Counted from the first letter of the stretch, positions 49,664 to 59,301 are shown. The stretch is DNA of 64,000 nt from an uncultured Porphyromonadaceae bacterium (GCA_900541835.1 UQLL01000002.1:87361-151360), one strand, 5' to 3'. Program-made: numbers and translations. Notes: a model not told the origin generated them from the sequence alone.

Positions 49664-51997
49664 TTACGTTAATATCGGCGACCACGTGCCGCCTCCGTCG
49701 TTGCTTGCCTCGATGCCCGCCTCCGTGACGCGCAGGGCGTAATTGCCCGCCTTGATGGTCGTCCCCTCCACCACCACTTTGACGTAGCTGTCTCCGGCCC
49801 TCAGCGCCGCGCCGTCGGCGGCTATCTCGGTGGCGGTGCTGACGCCTGCGAGCGGCAGGACGGCGGGCGGCGCGTTCAGCGCCCACGTGCCGGACACGTC
49901 TAACGCGGTGTTTAGGCTCACTTCCACGCTCAGGGAGTGCGTGCCCGGCTGCATCACCACCCTGCCGAAGTCGGCGAAGGCGGCCGAGAACGCGCCCGTG
50001 CCGCTTACAGATACAGTCCTGGCGGCTATCAGGGTGCTGTCGGCGCCGCAGTCGTCGTAGAGCGCCAGGCGCACGGTGCCGTAGTACGGCCCGTCGCCGA
50101 AGTCGGGCGGCGTGTCCGGGCCCTCCGCGAGGTTGGCCGCCACCAGGAGGCTCAGGGCCGAGAGGTCGAGCTGGGAGATGGCCGCCACCTGCACGTCGCT
50201 CGCCAGCGTTTCTGTGGCCGTGCGCTCGGTGGCCTGCATGGTCGCGGCGAGCTGCGGCACGAGGACGCCCCCCTCGTCGGCGTTGTCGGGGCTGAGGGCG
50301 CCGCTATGCACCAGCAGGCGCACGTCTCCGTCGTCGCCGTAGTAGACCTGCCGGCCGCCCTCTATGACCGTGCGGGCCTTGGAAGTGTCGGAGGCGTGGC
50401 GCGTCTCCACGCGGTCGGCGGTCACTTCGCCCGCCTCCACGTACTCGGCCTTGATGCGTCCGTCGCGGAACAGGGCGGCGGTGGAGCCGTCGTTGGTGAT
50501 AATCTCCGTGTCGCCCTTGAGGGTGATTTTGCCGCTCTGTATGTCGATGCCCGTCTCTGTCAGCTCCCGCTCCAGGGGGATGCGCGTCACCGACAGGCCG
50601 GAGACGCGGAACATGGTGCCGGGATGCTGGCCGCCGGGATAGCCGTCAATCTCCAGCAGCGAGCCGTTGCCGACGGGTTCCGCCAATACTACTTCAAACT
50701 CGTAGTGGCGCGTCTGCTCCGTCCAGCCGCCTGTGTTGCCCTCTATGCCCGTGATGGAAATGCTGTCGCCGCCGTCAACGTAGACCTCGAACCCGTCCCA
50801 GTCTTCCTGGTTGAAGTCGATGTCGAAGGCTATTCTGAGCCGTGTACCCGCCTTGAGGCTGCTGATTTCGGGGCGCAGGGAGAGCACGGCGATTTTGTCA
50901 ACGCTCTCCACCGTGCCGGACTCGGCGCTATAGTCGGCCTGAGTGCCGCGGACGCTGAGACTTATGCGGTCGGCCAGGAACCGGGCCAGGGGGACCTCCG
51001 ATCCGTCGGCCACAACCACGAAGTCCCCTGTGAACTTGGACCCGTAGGGGCTGATGAGGGTCTTGTCGCAGCCCGCCGTGCTGTAAGTCTTTATGCCCTG
51101 GTAGAGGGTTATGGAGGGAGCGCCCGGGCCGTATGCCGCCATTGATATGGCGTGTTGGCGCTCAGGGTTGAAGGCGTTGCCGAGCGTGGCGGCGGCGTCC
51201 CCGGCCATCGGGGCGTCGGAGCCTGCGGCGCAGTCGGTCATGCTCAGGTCGATGTAGTCGGCGCCCACGCCCACGCAGCGCCGCCACCAGTACCGCTGGC
51301 CCGTGGCGAGGTTGAACGTGCGGCACTGCACCAGGTCGCCCACGGCGAAGTCGTTGCTCACGGCCTGCTTCCCGTCGTCGGTGCGCAGGCGGCAGCGCCA
51401 CACGGTGGCCAGCGACGCCGGGTCAACGACCGTCAGCGTGGCGCCGTCGGAGCCGAGCAGCTCCTTGCCGTCCGCGTCTCGAAGCGCCAGGCTGCCCAGG
51501 TACGTCTGCGCCTGCTCGACGCTGATTATCGTGCCGCCGGCGGGCGAGAGTATGCTGACCCCGCCCACCTGGCTGAGGCGACGTATCTCCAGCGTGTCGA
51601 AGATGGCCTTGTAGCGCACATACAGCCTGTCGATCACCAGCCGCGACAGCCCGTCCGCATCCAGCCCGAGCCACCACCCGTTCCCCAGCGCGTCGGCATT
51701 GTAGCCTTTGCTCATCAGGGCCTTGAGGAATTGCCATATCTCCCGTATTTCGTCGTCGCGGTCCTTGTAGGCGAACTGGTCGCGGACGGGGGAGTCTTCG
51801 GTCAGGTCTTCGGCCTCGGCCGCCAGGGCCGCCTCTTCGGCATAATCGGCGGCGAGGGCGCGGTCAGCCAGCGCGGCGCGGTCGGCCGTCAGGGCGTGAG
51901 AGGATGAGCCGCCGGCGGCCACTCCGCCGGAACCGCCGGCCGAGGTGGCTTTGGCGCCCGGACCGAGTGTGCCCGATATCTTGATGATTTTCGGCAT
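49664..51997 (-). CDS. Large tail tip/side-fibre protein
   Basis: The 777-residue protein starts with a Gly/Ala-rich low-complexity region (~10-70, LADRALAADYAEEAALAAEAEDL) followed by strand-rich domains. A Cys/Trp-rich patch (TGQRYWWRRCVGVG, ~220) and repeated EITNDG/ALFRDGRIKAEYVEAGEVTADRV segments (~510-540) are of the kind found in phage tail tip and fibre proteins. It begins four bases after the hub protein. No enzymatic motif was identified; the exact role is not clear. Confidence 0.6.
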   Translation of the reverse strand: MPKIIKISGTLGPGAKATSAGGSGGVAAGGSSSHALTADRAALADRALAADYAEEAALAAEAEDLTEDSPVRDQFAYKDRDDEIREIWQFLKALMSKGYNADALGNGWWLGLDADGLSRLVIDRLYVRYKAIFDTLEIRRLSQVGGVSILSPAGGTIISVEQAQTYLGSLALRDADGKELLGSDGATLTVVDPASLATVWRCRLRTDDGKQAVSNDFAVGDLVQCRTFNLATGQRYWWRRCVGVGADYIDLSMTDCAAGSDAPMAGDAAATLGNAFNPERQHAISMAAYGPGAPSITLYQGIKTYSTAGCDKTLISPYGSKFTGDFVVVADGSEVPLARFLADRISLSVRGTQADYSAESGTVESVDKIAVLSLRPEISSLKAGTRLRIAFDIDFNQEDWDGFEVYVDGGDSISITGIEGNTGGWTEQTRHYEFEVVLAEPVGNGSLLEIDGYPGGQHPGTMFRVSGLSVTRIPLERELTETGIDIQSGKITLKGDTEIITNDGSTAALFRDGRIKAEYVEAGEVTADRVETRHASDTSKARTVIEGGRQVYYGDDGDVRLLVHSGALSPDNADEGGVLVPQLAATMQATERTATETLASDVQVAAISQLDLSALSLLVAANLAEGPDTPPDFGDGPYYGTVRLALYDDCGADSTLIAARTVSVSGTGAFSAAFADFGRVVMQPGTHSLSVEVSLNTALDVSGTWALNAPPAVLPLAGVSTATEIAADGAALRAGDSYVKVVVEGTTIKAGNYALRVTEAGIEASNDGGGTWSPILT

Positions 51998-52000
51998 ATC

Positions 52001-54682
52001 TTAAAATTTTTCCACCACCTTGACGGTGGCTGCGTCTGCGCGCCAGTCGCGGTTGATCGTCGTCGGCACCATCTTGCAGCCGGGCAGCAGTGCGTCTGTG
52101 TACAGGTCGGCAAAGCCCGCGTCGGCGCCGTGGCGCGTCAGCGTGAAGGCGCGTGCGGGGCGCGAGTACTGGTTTACCAGCTTGAACACCAGGTGCTCCT
52201 CGGCGCAAAGGCCGTCGGCGGCCGTGGCGTACTCCTCGTTGTCGATCGTCCACGCAAGCTCCTTGGTCTTGAGGGCCTTGTTTATCCAGCGTCCGAGGAA
52301 GCGGGTGCCGGCGGCGGTGCGCACCGCCACGTTGGAGTATGCGAGCTTCTTGGCGTCGTAGGAGGTGATGCGGAGCTTCACCTCCGGCAGCTCAACCGCG
52401 TTGGCCTCGTCGATGGTGTTTGTGAATTTCGTCTCGGCGTCGATGTCCCGGTCCAGCGAGCCGCCCACCGTCACCGCCAGCGACAGGTCCTTGACGAAGA
52501 CGCGGTCGAACGTGTAGAAATGCGGGCCCTCGTCCTGGCGGTACCACATCTCCGGGTCGTGCGGCTTGCAGAGGCCGAACTGCGGCGTCCGCTCCAGGAT
52601 GCCCCACTCGGCGGGGAGCGGGATGGCGGTGCCGGAGAGGCCCCCGCCTATCCCCATGGTGTAGTCGATGGTGTTGCGGATGGGGATGTCGGTGGAGATG
52701 CACTGCGGCACCGTCCGCTTCTCGTTGGCGTCGTCAACCTGGAAGTACCACAGCTTGAAGAAGACGTCGCCCTGCGGGTCGTCCACCCATGCCGTGCCGT
52801 CCCATGAGCGCCCGGCGTGACGCAGGAAAGCGTATGTCCAGCACTCGTTCGAGGGGATGTACATGTAATTGCGGTCGAGCTTCTTCTTGCGCCCGATTGG
52901 CGAGATCTGCCCCGAAGGCACGGGGTAAGGGTTCTGGCCGGTCTCGGTGTCGGCCTGGTCGTACTGCCACACCAGGTTGCCGGAGATGACCAGGTAGGCG
53001 TCGGCGCCGCCGGCGAAGCCTCCGCGCACCTTGTGCTCCTTGACGGTGAAGTAAGGGATCTTGTCGTAGTCCCCCGACGGGTCTATGTGCCGGCGGTCCG
53101 GGTTGAACAGGCATATCACCGGCTTTGCGCTCAGCGACCGGACGGCCAGCCGGGCCGCGAGGTCATCGTGCGCCGCCGCGATGTTGGACGCCTTGCCCGT
53201 CAGGTCGGCGCGGGTCACCCACGTACCCTCCCTCCAGTCGCGCGTCCAGGCGCCGTCCCACGAGAACTTGTCCGCCTTGTAATTGTCGTCAGGTCGCTTC
53301 ATTTGCATTATCATCACCCGGAACTCGTCGTCCGGGCACTTGTGCGGATGAGCGATGAAGTCTTTGGAGTGGTCCCGATTGACCGTGTTCACGAATTTGT
53401 AGGTCAGGGGATGCACGGCGTAATAAGCGAGCGCCCCGCCGGTAAACTCCTTGGCGGAGCTCCAGCCGAGGGCCTCGGGGTATGCGGCCGGAGAGGGCGT
53501 CCCGTCCTCCGAGACGACGTAGGCATCGAGCGTCACGTTGTCGGACGTGTGGAAACGCATCACCACCAGGTTAGGGTCGTTCCACTCGTCCTCCTTGACC
53601 TTGTAGACGCTGTCGAACAGGCGCTGCGCCGCCTGCGGCGTCTCGTCGGCGACGGCCAGGCGCACGTTGCACACCTCCAGCAGCGCCCCTTTTTTGGGGT
53701 CCATCTCGGCGGGGCTGTCGCCGACGATGCCGCACGGATCGGACGCCGCAGTGATGTTGTGCAGGGCCTCCGGGGCAAACGGGTCGATGGTCACCTCGTC
53801 CATCTTGTTGAAAGAGTCCGTCACCGTCACCTTGTTGTAGACCTTCTCCAGGCTCAGGGTCGCCCCGGTGGCCGCGTAGGTGTCCCCGGTCACCGCCACG
53901 TCCGCGGCGAGCCCCAGGGCCTTCAGGGTCGAGGACCCCGTGCAGGTGCCGTCCTCCACGCTGTACGACCACACCTCGGTGTCCCCGGCCAGCAGGGCGT
54001 CGTAGTCGAGCAGCAGCACCTTGTCGCCGACGGCCACGGCCGTAACGCCGAAGTAGCGGCAGATCTCCTCCAGCACCTCGCCGCACGTCCAGGCCAGCTC
54101 GTCGTCGGTCTGCTTCGGGTCCCGCCGCTGCGCAAAGAAGTTCTCCTCGGAGATTACGATGCTGCCGAAGGGGTCTGCCGCGGCCTCCGGCACGTGGATG
54201 TTCTTCGGCACGTAGAACGCCGTGTAGGCATTGCACCGGGCGAGCGTCCGGGCCATCAGGGCCGCCATGGTGACGGCCGCCCCTTTGTCATTTGTGCGGT
54301 GCTTGAGGTATTGCAGCGATGCCAGGGCGCATGAGCAGTCCACCGCCACGGTCTCCCGCGCACGGGCAAAGCCCTGCCGGTAGATTGTGGGGTCGACGTA
54401 GCCCGTCCAGAGCACCGACCCGTCGGCGTCGAGCAGCTCGGCGCGGGTACCCTGCGCCTTGCCGCTGTACAGGTCGAACAGGTAGTCGCCCACTACGATG
54501 CTGGCCGTGGCCGCCTCGTAGCGCGCCGGCTCGTAGAGCGTCTTCCCCTCCGACATGGCGGTAGTGAATGGAGAGGCGCCGAGCGTGAGCGCCACGTCCG
54601 GGCCCTCCGTGGCCGTGGTGAAGCGAAGCGTGAGCAAGCGGTCGGCGTTGTAGCCGCAGTAGAATTGTCCGATGTATTTCAT
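52001..54682 (-). CDS. Distal tail/hub protein
   Basis: The 893-residue protein starts at the ATG at 54682 (MKYIGQFYCGYN), whose ATGA overlaps the tape measure stop. It is rich in beta strands: an N-terminal tube-like domain (DVALTLGASPFTT, LFDLYSGKAQGTRAELL, ~30-80), a middle domain with GEVLEEICRYFGVTAVAVGDKVLLLDYD (~165-195) and long strand-rich C-terminal domains. Position right after the tape measure and before the fibre genes is that of the distal tail/tail-associated hub proteins of siphoviruses. The frame extends upstream of the chosen start, but that part overlaps the tape measure gene and has a shadow-like composition. Confidence 0.65.
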   Translation of the reverse strand: MKYIGQFYCGYNADRLLTLRFTTATEGPDVALTLGASPFTTAMSEGKTLYEPARYEAATASIVVGDYLFDLYSGKAQGTRAELLDADGSVLWTGYVDPTIYRQGFARARETVAVDCSCALASLQYLKHRTNDKGAAVTMAALMARTLARCNAYTAFYVPKNIHVPEAAADPFGSIVISEENFFAQRRDPKQTDDELAWTCGEVLEEICRYFGVTAVAVGDKVLLLDYDALLAGDTEVWSYSVEDGTCTGSSTLKALGLAADVAVTGDTYAATGATLSLEKVYNKVTVTDSFNKMDEVTIDPFAPEALHNITAASDPCGIVGDSPAEMDPKKGALLEVCNVRLAVADETPQAAQRLFDSVYKVKEDEWNDPNLVVMRFHTSDNVTLDAYVVSEDGTPSPAAYPEALGWSSAKEFTGGALAYYAVHPLTYKFVNTVNRDHSKDFIAHPHKCPDDEFRVMIMQMKRPDDNYKADKFSWDGAWTRDWREGTWVTRADLTGKASNIAAAHDDLAARLAVRSLSAKPVICLFNPDRRHIDPSGDYDKIPYFTVKEHKVRGGFAGGADAYLVISGNLVWQYDQADTETGQNPYPVPSGQISPIGRKKKLDRNYMYIPSNECWTYAFLRHAGRSWDGTAWVDDPQGDVFFKLWYFQVDDANEKRTVPQCISTDIPIRNTIDYTMGIGGGLSGTAIPLPAEWGILERTPQFGLCKPHDPEMWYRQDEGPHFYTFDRVFVKDLSLAVTVGGSLDRDIDAETKFTNTIDEANAVELPEVKLRITSYDAKKLAYSNVAVRTAAGTRFLGRWINKALKTKELAWTIDNEEYATAADGLCAEEHLVFKLVNQYSRPARAFTLTRHGADAGFADLYTDALLPGCKMVPTTINRDWRADAATVKVVEKF

Positions 54683-57015
54683 GCAAGGCCCATTTTCGCT
54701 TTGTATGTGTCGACACAGCCGACTAACTTGTCTCCCTCCAGGACGAAGCGCACCTGCACGGGAGCGGCCGCGCGGGAGCCGCCTGAGTCGAGCAGGCGGA
54801 AGAGGTTGGACTGCTGGGTGCGGTTGAGGATCATCTCCCCGGCGTTGACGCGGGCCACGATGGCGTCGCCGTGGAAGGTGTTGCCGTCGATGATGCCGCC
54901 GCCCGCAAAGCCCTTGATTGTACCGATGACAGAGGCAACGGTGGCAAGCCCCGAGATTAAAAAGCCCAGCCACACTATGGGTCCGCCTTTGGCCGCTGCC
55001 GCGCTGGCGGTGGCGAAACCCAAGATCAACTGGCCGATTGACGCGGCTATGGCGCCCACCTTGGCGGCGGCGGAATTGGCGCCGAAGGCTTTCAGCGAAT
55101 CGCCCGCCACCACCAGTGCGGCGCCCGCCTTCTCGGCGCCTGTGGCCATCTCGTTGTTGAAGATTTCGGCCAGCCCGGCCCAGCGGTCGACGGAGGCGCT
55201 TACGTCGCCGCCCATGCCGTCGAGCACGTTGCGCAGCGCCGTGAGCTTCTCTATCGCCGCATCGTAACCGTCCAGCGGGATCTCCGGGAGCCGGTCCGGT
55301 ATCTCCGGGAGCACGTCCGCGGCGTTGACGGGAGCCAGAGATGTACGGTCAGCCGTATGGTCGATGATCGCCGGATGCTCGTTATCCCACTTCGCCGCAT
55401 TGAGCTTCGAGGCCAGCGCCGCCTCCTTCTCCAGGGATGCGGTTATCTCATTTGCGGTCAGCGTGTGAGTTTCCCTGTACTTCTTCTCGGCCTCGATCAG
55501 CTGCTCGTAATACTTCACCGAGCCTTCTTCCGGCTTCTCCTGCTGTCGCCGTGCGCCGCCGGAGCTGCCGCCGCTTCGGGCCCCGACACTGCGGGCGCCG
55601 CCGGAGCCGCTCCCGCCATAGAGGCTGATACCCATCTTAGAGAGCTCGGCGGCGGCGTCCTGTATGTTCTTGGAACCTGCGTCGAGGGCCTTATTCAGCG
55701 CAGCCAGGGCCTGGGCGGAGCCACTCTCGTAACGGGCATTGGCGGCGGCCGCCGCCGTGGCATTAAGCTGCTCTGTCAGCTTGCTGACACCCGACTTAAG
55801 TAGCGTGTAATAGGTGCTGCCATCCGTCTCCCGCATAAAGCGATAGTCGACGCCAGGGATCAAGCCTTTTTTACGCCAATCGGTATCGTCGGAGTAGGAC
55901 ATCGGGCCCTGGTACGTCTTTGGCTGGTAATACTTGCCGCCGGCGATGCTGTCGAGGGCCTGCATCCGCTCCATGTACTTCTTGTAGGCCTCCATTATCA
56001 TCTGCTGGGCGGCCATGGCCTTTGCGCGGAGCATGATGGCATTGACCACATTGGCGGTGTTCCCGTTGAAGACCTTCTCGGCGGCGACGAGGTTGTCGGT
56101 CTCGACGCCGACGCTGCGCAGAAAGTCGGCATTCTTTTTGAGCCACGCGGTCTTCTCGCCCTCCGTGCGCAGGGTCTTCCACTCGGCACGCAGCTGGGCG
56201 AACTTGCCCATCAGCTCGCCGGCATTGCTGGCAAGCGACTCCTTGTATGACTGAAATGTCGACTTCTGCTTCTGCGTGGTCTCGTTCTGCTTCTCCTGCT
56301 CCTTGGTGGCGTCGGCGGTGGCTGCGGCGAAGACCCCGACACCCACGGCGGCCAGCAGCACCAGGCCGGACATGTCGCCGAACAGTGCCTTGCCGACGGC
56401 CACGGCCACATTCCACGCCGTGTGCGCCGCCGTAGAGGCCGTGACCGCCGCCGTCTCCACGCCCGTTGCCGTGGCGCTGGCGGCGGTCGACACGGCGGCG
56501 GCACGCTGCGCGGCGGCCGTGGCCAGCAGGCGGATCTGCTTTATCTTCTGCATCAGCGCAGAATCCTTGTTGAGCGCGTTGGCAATGGCCTGGGCGCCGT
56601 TCACTAAAGCAATCGACCCCTGCACCTTGCGCAGCACGCTGTCGAGGCTCTCCTGGTTCACGCCGAGCATCGACGCGGCGCCGGACGCTATGGAGATGGC
56701 GCCGGAGAGACCTGCAAAGGCCTCCGACATCGCGCTTATGGAGAAATTGTCGTCCGCAAAGGCATTCGTGGCGGCGGTGGCGTCCGAAATGGCGTCCCGA
56801 TAGGCGCCCGCCTGCCTTGCAAGCTCCGTAAACGTGTCGTTGCCGGCCAGGCCGTTGAGGTTCATGTCGGCCATGACCTGCTGGAGTTCCCGCAACTGGC
56901 GGCGCAGCGGCTTGCCGGACGTCGAAATCTCGTCCATCCGCTTCCGCACCGCGCCGAGCTTGACGCTCAGCTCATCCTTGCCGCTGAGGATAACGCTTAA
57001 GACTTTATCTGCCAT
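54679..57015 (-). CDS. Tail tape measure protein
   Basis: The 778-residue protein sets the tail length. It has an amphipathic helical N-terminus (VRKRMDEISTSGKPLRRQLRELQQ, ~24-48), long Ala/Ser/Gln-rich coiled-coil stretches, two strongly hydrophobic segments (~218-240 and ~670-700), a Ser/Gly/Arg linker (~480-505) and the recurrent tape-measure ending with KGFAGGGIIDGNTFHGDAIVARVNAGEMIL (the FAGGG ... GE motif). It starts inside the end of the tail chaperone GT frame and ends four bases into the hub gene. Confidence 0.88.
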   Translation of the reverse strand: MADKVLSVILSGKDELSVKLGAVRKRMDEISTSGKPLRRQLRELQQVMADMNLNGLAGNDTFTELARQAGAYRDAISDATAATNAFADDNFSISAMSEAFAGLSGAISIASGAASMLGVNQESLDSVLRKVQGSIALVNGAQAIANALNKDSALMQKIKQIRLLATAAAQRAAAVSTAASATATGVETAAVTASTAAHTAWNVAVAVGKALFGDMSGLVLLAAVGVGVFAAATADATKEQEKQNETTQKQKSTFQSYKESLASNAGELMGKFAQLRAEWKTLRTEGEKTAWLKKNADFLRSVGVETDNLVAAEKVFNGNTANVVNAIMLRAKAMAAQQMIMEAYKKYMERMQALDSIAGGKYYQPKTYQGPMSYSDDTDWRKKGLIPGVDYRFMRETDGSTYYTLLKSGVSKLTEQLNATAAAAANARYESGSAQALAALNKALDAGSKNIQDAAAELSKMGISLYGGSGSGGARSVGARSGGSSGGARRQQEKPEEGSVKYYEQLIEAEKKYRETHTLTANEITASLEKEAALASKLNAAKWDNEHPAIIDHTADRTSLAPVNAADVLPEIPDRLPEIPLDGYDAAIEKLTALRNVLDGMGGDVSASVDRWAGLAEIFNNEMATGAEKAGAALVVAGDSLKAFGANSAAAKVGAIAASIGQLILGFATASAAAAKGGPIVWLGFLISGLATVASVIGTIKGFAGGGIIDGNTFHGDAIVARVNAGEMILNRTQQSNLFRLLDSGGSRAAAPVQVRFVLEGDKLVGCVDTYKAKMGLA

Positions 57016-57651
57016 TTAAGTTTTGTTCCACTTGTTTTGTCATCGCAGCCAGCGCGACGCGCTCGTCTTCCGTCATCTCTGTGTCGACAGCCCCGCCGGC
57101 GTCATCGTCCCATGGTAGGGGCAAAACGTCCGCGGGGCTTAAAGTCTTGGTCGAATTAGCCTGCGCCGTTATGTAGGCGAGCAGGCGGGTGCGCTCCCAG
57201 TCATCCCGGTGCACCAGGTCGCGGTTGCTCAGCAGGGCCGCCGCCTCGAAAGGCTCCATCCGGTGGAGCACATAGTCGGGAGCTATGCCATACTCGCCGA
57301 CCAGCAGGGCGAAAACCTGCGAGGCGGTCAGTTTTTTTTTGAGCCGTCGCCGGCCTCCTGCCCCGTCACCGCCTGCGCAGCCTGGGAGCGCCGGTGCAGG
57401 TCGTCCAGCAGGGCCGCGAAGCCGTCGGCGGCGTCGGGGGAGGCGTCGAGGGCGTCGAGGAAAGCGCGGAAGTCGAGCATCGGCCTGTCCGGGTTGGCGG
57501 CAATCACCATGCACCAGCAGTAGAGCATCTGGTCGGTGAGGGTGTCGAGGTCGAATCCCTTGCCGGTCACCTGCTCGTAGTACACGGCCGCGGCGGTCGA
57601 CGCCCGCACGGCGTACCTCTCGCCGTTTAGCGTAATCTGCGCGGTAATCAC
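57005..57651 (-). CDS. Tail assembly chaperone GT, made by -1 frameshift
   Basis: Reading from the ATG at 57651, the ribosome meets a run of nine A (minus strand, 57340-57332) followed directly by C and the stop UGA (57330-57328). A -1 slip there continues into the overlapping frame (LTASQVFALLVGEYGIAPD ... KTLSPADVLPLPWDDD ...) which has no own start and ends at 57005. The fused product would be about 215 residues. Both halves fit the paired G and T chaperone domains that keep the tape measure soluble; the LPLPWD ending is typical of the T part. The tape measure ATG overlaps its stop by 11 bases. Confidence 0.8.
57328..57651 (-). CDS. Tail assembly chaperone G (unshifted product)
   Basis: The 107-residue product covers the domain MITAQITLNGERYAVRASTA ... 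VTGKGFDLDTL ... YCWCMVIAANPD ... and stops just after a poly-lysine codon run. Its start overlaps the tail tube gene by four bases. This short G form would be made in excess over the frameshifted GT form, as in other siphoviruses. Confidence 0.8.
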   Translation of the reverse strand: MITAQITLNGERYAVRASTAAAVYYEQVTGKGFDLDTLTDQMLYCWCMVIAANPDRPMLDFRAFLDALDASPDAADGFAALLDDLHRRSQAAQAVTGQEAGDGSKKN

Positions 57652-58130
57652 GATGCGGGCGTGTATTTGGTCAGCGGCCCGGTGCCGGTGAAGGTGACGG
57701 TGAAGGAAGCCTTGTCGTTGTTGGGCATGTTCAGCTCGAGCGAGGTGATGATGGCCTCGCCGGTCCGGCAGCCGGTGCCGGGCGTCCAGCCCATGGAGGG
57801 CACGTTGTCGACGGGCGTAGCGCCCTGGTGCTGCGAAGCCATGCCGAGGACCATGGTGACGGGCGTCTGCGCAAGCTGGAGGTCGAGCAGGTCGTCGTAT
57901 GTCAGCCCCGGGTTATCGTCTCCCTGGAGTGCATAGGCATTTTCCGAAGTCGCCTCCCAGCTGGTGATGCCGGCCTCCACCTCCTGGAATTTGCCGCCCG
58001 AATCCTTGGAGGTCGTCTCCTTGGTGTCGGTGCTGACCTTCAGCGTGTGCGACTTCGCCATAGCGATAGCCTTGACGGCATCGGCGACCTTGACGAAGGC
58101 CATCAGGTATGCGCCTTTTATTGCTTTCAT
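57648..58130 (-). CDS. Major tail tube protein
   Basis: The 160-residue protein has the strand-rich layout of phage tail tube proteins: AFVKVADAVKAIAMAKSHTLKVSTDTKETTSKD at the start, then EAGITSWEATSENAYALQG and, near the end, ITSLELNMPNNDKASFTVTFTGTGPL, the recurrent strand pair of the TP901-1/HK97 tail tube family. The length is normal. It lies between the tail terminator and tail chaperone genes, overlapping both by four bases, so the whole set is translated as a coupled run. Confidence 0.85.
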   Translation of the reverse strand: MKAIKGAYLMAFVKVADAVKAIAMAKSHTLKVSTDTKETTSKDSGGKFQEVEAGITSWEATSENAYALQGDDNPGLTYDDLLDLQLAQTPVTMVLGMASQHQGATPVDNVPSMGWTPGTGCRTGEAIITSLELNMPNNDKASFTVTFTGTGPLTKYTPAS

Positions 58131-58510
58131 TCGATAGTGATTTGAAATGTTAATATTTGCAGGTAGACGGCGTCCGGGCCGTCAGGCTCGACGCCCTCCG
58201 TGGCGCCGGCCAGGCGCACGCGGGCGATGTCCCGGCGCCCCATGCGGACGCCTGTCAGGCGAGCCATGGCCAGGCGCGCCTCGCAGGCGATGTCGAGGCT
58301 CCGGGCGTAGTCGGAGGCGGCCACGGTCAGCTCCACGGCCAGCTCCTCGGCGGCGGTGCCGTCCTTGTCGTACATCTCCGCCAGCGCCGTGCGCCGGTAG
58401 GTGATGAGGGGGAAGGTGGCGTCCACTGCCGGGATCAGCGGATAGACATCGGAGATGCCGTGCAGGGTGCCGTGTATCAGCTGTCCGAAGTCGAGGGAGT
58501 TCTCAACCAT
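58127..58510 (-). CDS. Tail terminator/completion protein
   Basis: The 127-residue protein has the pattern of tail terminator proteins (DUF3168-like): an N-terminal helix (MVENSLDFGQLIHGTLHG), ISDVYPLIPAVDATFPLITYRRT strands, and a long central helix with strands (AAEELAVELTVAASDYARSLDIACEARLAM). It caps the tail tube and joins it to the head. The ATG at 58510 is chosen to follow the HK97 gp10-like gene, whose end it overlaps by eight bases. An upstream frame extension is shadow sequence. Confidence 0.7.
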   Translation of the reverse strand: MVENSLDFGQLIHGTLHGISDVYPLIPAVDATFPLITYRRTALAEMYDKDGTAAEELAVELTVAASDYARSLDIACEARLAMARLTGVRMGRRDIARVRLAGATEGVEPDGPDAVYLQILTFQITIE

Positions 58511-58979
58511 GCTTCCAGGCTTTATCCACGGCCGACAGCGCGGCACGCTCCATTATGCGCAGGGCCTCGTTGTGGCGGCCCATGGCGTCGGTGAAGAACC
58601 GGCGCGGGGTCACGCTTCCGCGGTAAGCCCCGTCCTGCTTCTTGCGGCGGCTGCGGCCGGTATGGCGCTGCGCCGTGCCGGAGTTGAGCCAGTGCGAGCG
58701 CATATCGGTGCGGATGGAGAGGAAAACGGAAACCATCAGGTCGCGCGCGGTGTTGTGCACACGCACGGCATCCGCCAGGCGCTGGCCGCGGAACGTGCCG
58801 ACGGTCGTCGCGGCGTCCGCGCCACGGACACGCCGCATCATCAGCGCACGCGCCTGCGAAGCCAAGTAACCGGCGCCGGCGCGAAGCCCGGTCATCACGG
58901 CCTGCGGGCAACGCCTGGCCAGGTCGCGGACAGAGGCCTTGAGCCCGGCGTCCTGCATGGTTATTATCTCCTCTGTCAT
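58503..58979 (-). CDS. HK97 gp10-like head-tail protein
   Basis: The 158-residue basic protein has an Arg-rich helical core (VRDLARRCPQAVMTGLRAGAGYLASQARALMMRRVRG, ~17-53) followed by strands and an Arg/Lys-rich tail (HTGRSRRKKQDGAYRG, ~107-122), then a C-terminal helix (FFTDAMGRHNEALRIMERAALSAVDKAW). This fits the HK97-gp10 neck family, whose exact role is at the head-tail junction. It starts one base after the head closure gene. Confidence 0.75.
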   Translation of the reverse strand: MTEEIITMQDAGLKASVRDLARRCPQAVMTGLRAGAGYLASQARALMMRRVRGADAATTVGTFRGQRLADAVRVHNTARDLMVSVFLSIRTDMRSHWLNSGTAQRHTGRSRRKKQDGAYRGSVTPRRFFTDAMGRHNEALRIMERAALSAVDKAWKHG

Positions 58980-58980
58980 T

Positions 58981-59301
58981 CTACTTGTTTACCGGGGTTA
59001 TTTCGATTGTCTGGCATTGCATCCGCCTGTCGGGCAGCGGCGGCGAGACCTGCTGCCACTCGCGGCCGTACAGCCGCACCCGCCAATCCGGCGAGACGGC
59101 ATGGTAAATGCGCACGGTCAGGGTCAGGCGCTGCTCATAGAAGGGCTCGTCGGCGCGGGCCGTCAGGGCGCCGCGCTGCTGCTGCACCCGCGCACGGGTG
59201 GTCAGCGCCTCCTCCCAGGTAACGGACCCCTTGCCGTACGGGGAGGCTGCATCCACGCGGCGCAGGAAGGTGACAGGGGTGTCGAGCAGTCCGGCTCTCA
59301 T
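58981..59301 (-). CDS. Head closure protein
   Basis: The 106-residue protein has the small beta-barrel pattern of head closure proteins: MRAGLLDTPVTFLRRVDAASPYGKGSVTWEEALTTRARVQQQRG, then ALTARADEPFYEQRLTLTVRIYHAVSPDWRVRLYGREWQQV and a final RMQCQTIEITPV. The RxxGLLDTPVTFLR start is typical. It overlaps the connector gene by four bases and precedes the HK97 gp10-like gene. Confidence 0.8.
   Translation of the reverse strand: MRAGLLDTPVTFLRRVDAASPYGKGSVTWEEALTTRARVQQQRGALTARADEPFYEQRLTLTVRIYHAVSPDWRVRLYGREWQQVSPPLPDRRMQCQTIEITPVNK

Noticed and set aside
57328..57514. Independent start for the tail chaperone T frame near 57514
   Set aside because: The codons between 57514 and the A-run are Arg/Pro-rich shadow sequence of the G frame; conserved T sequence begins only after the slip site, which favours frameshifting.
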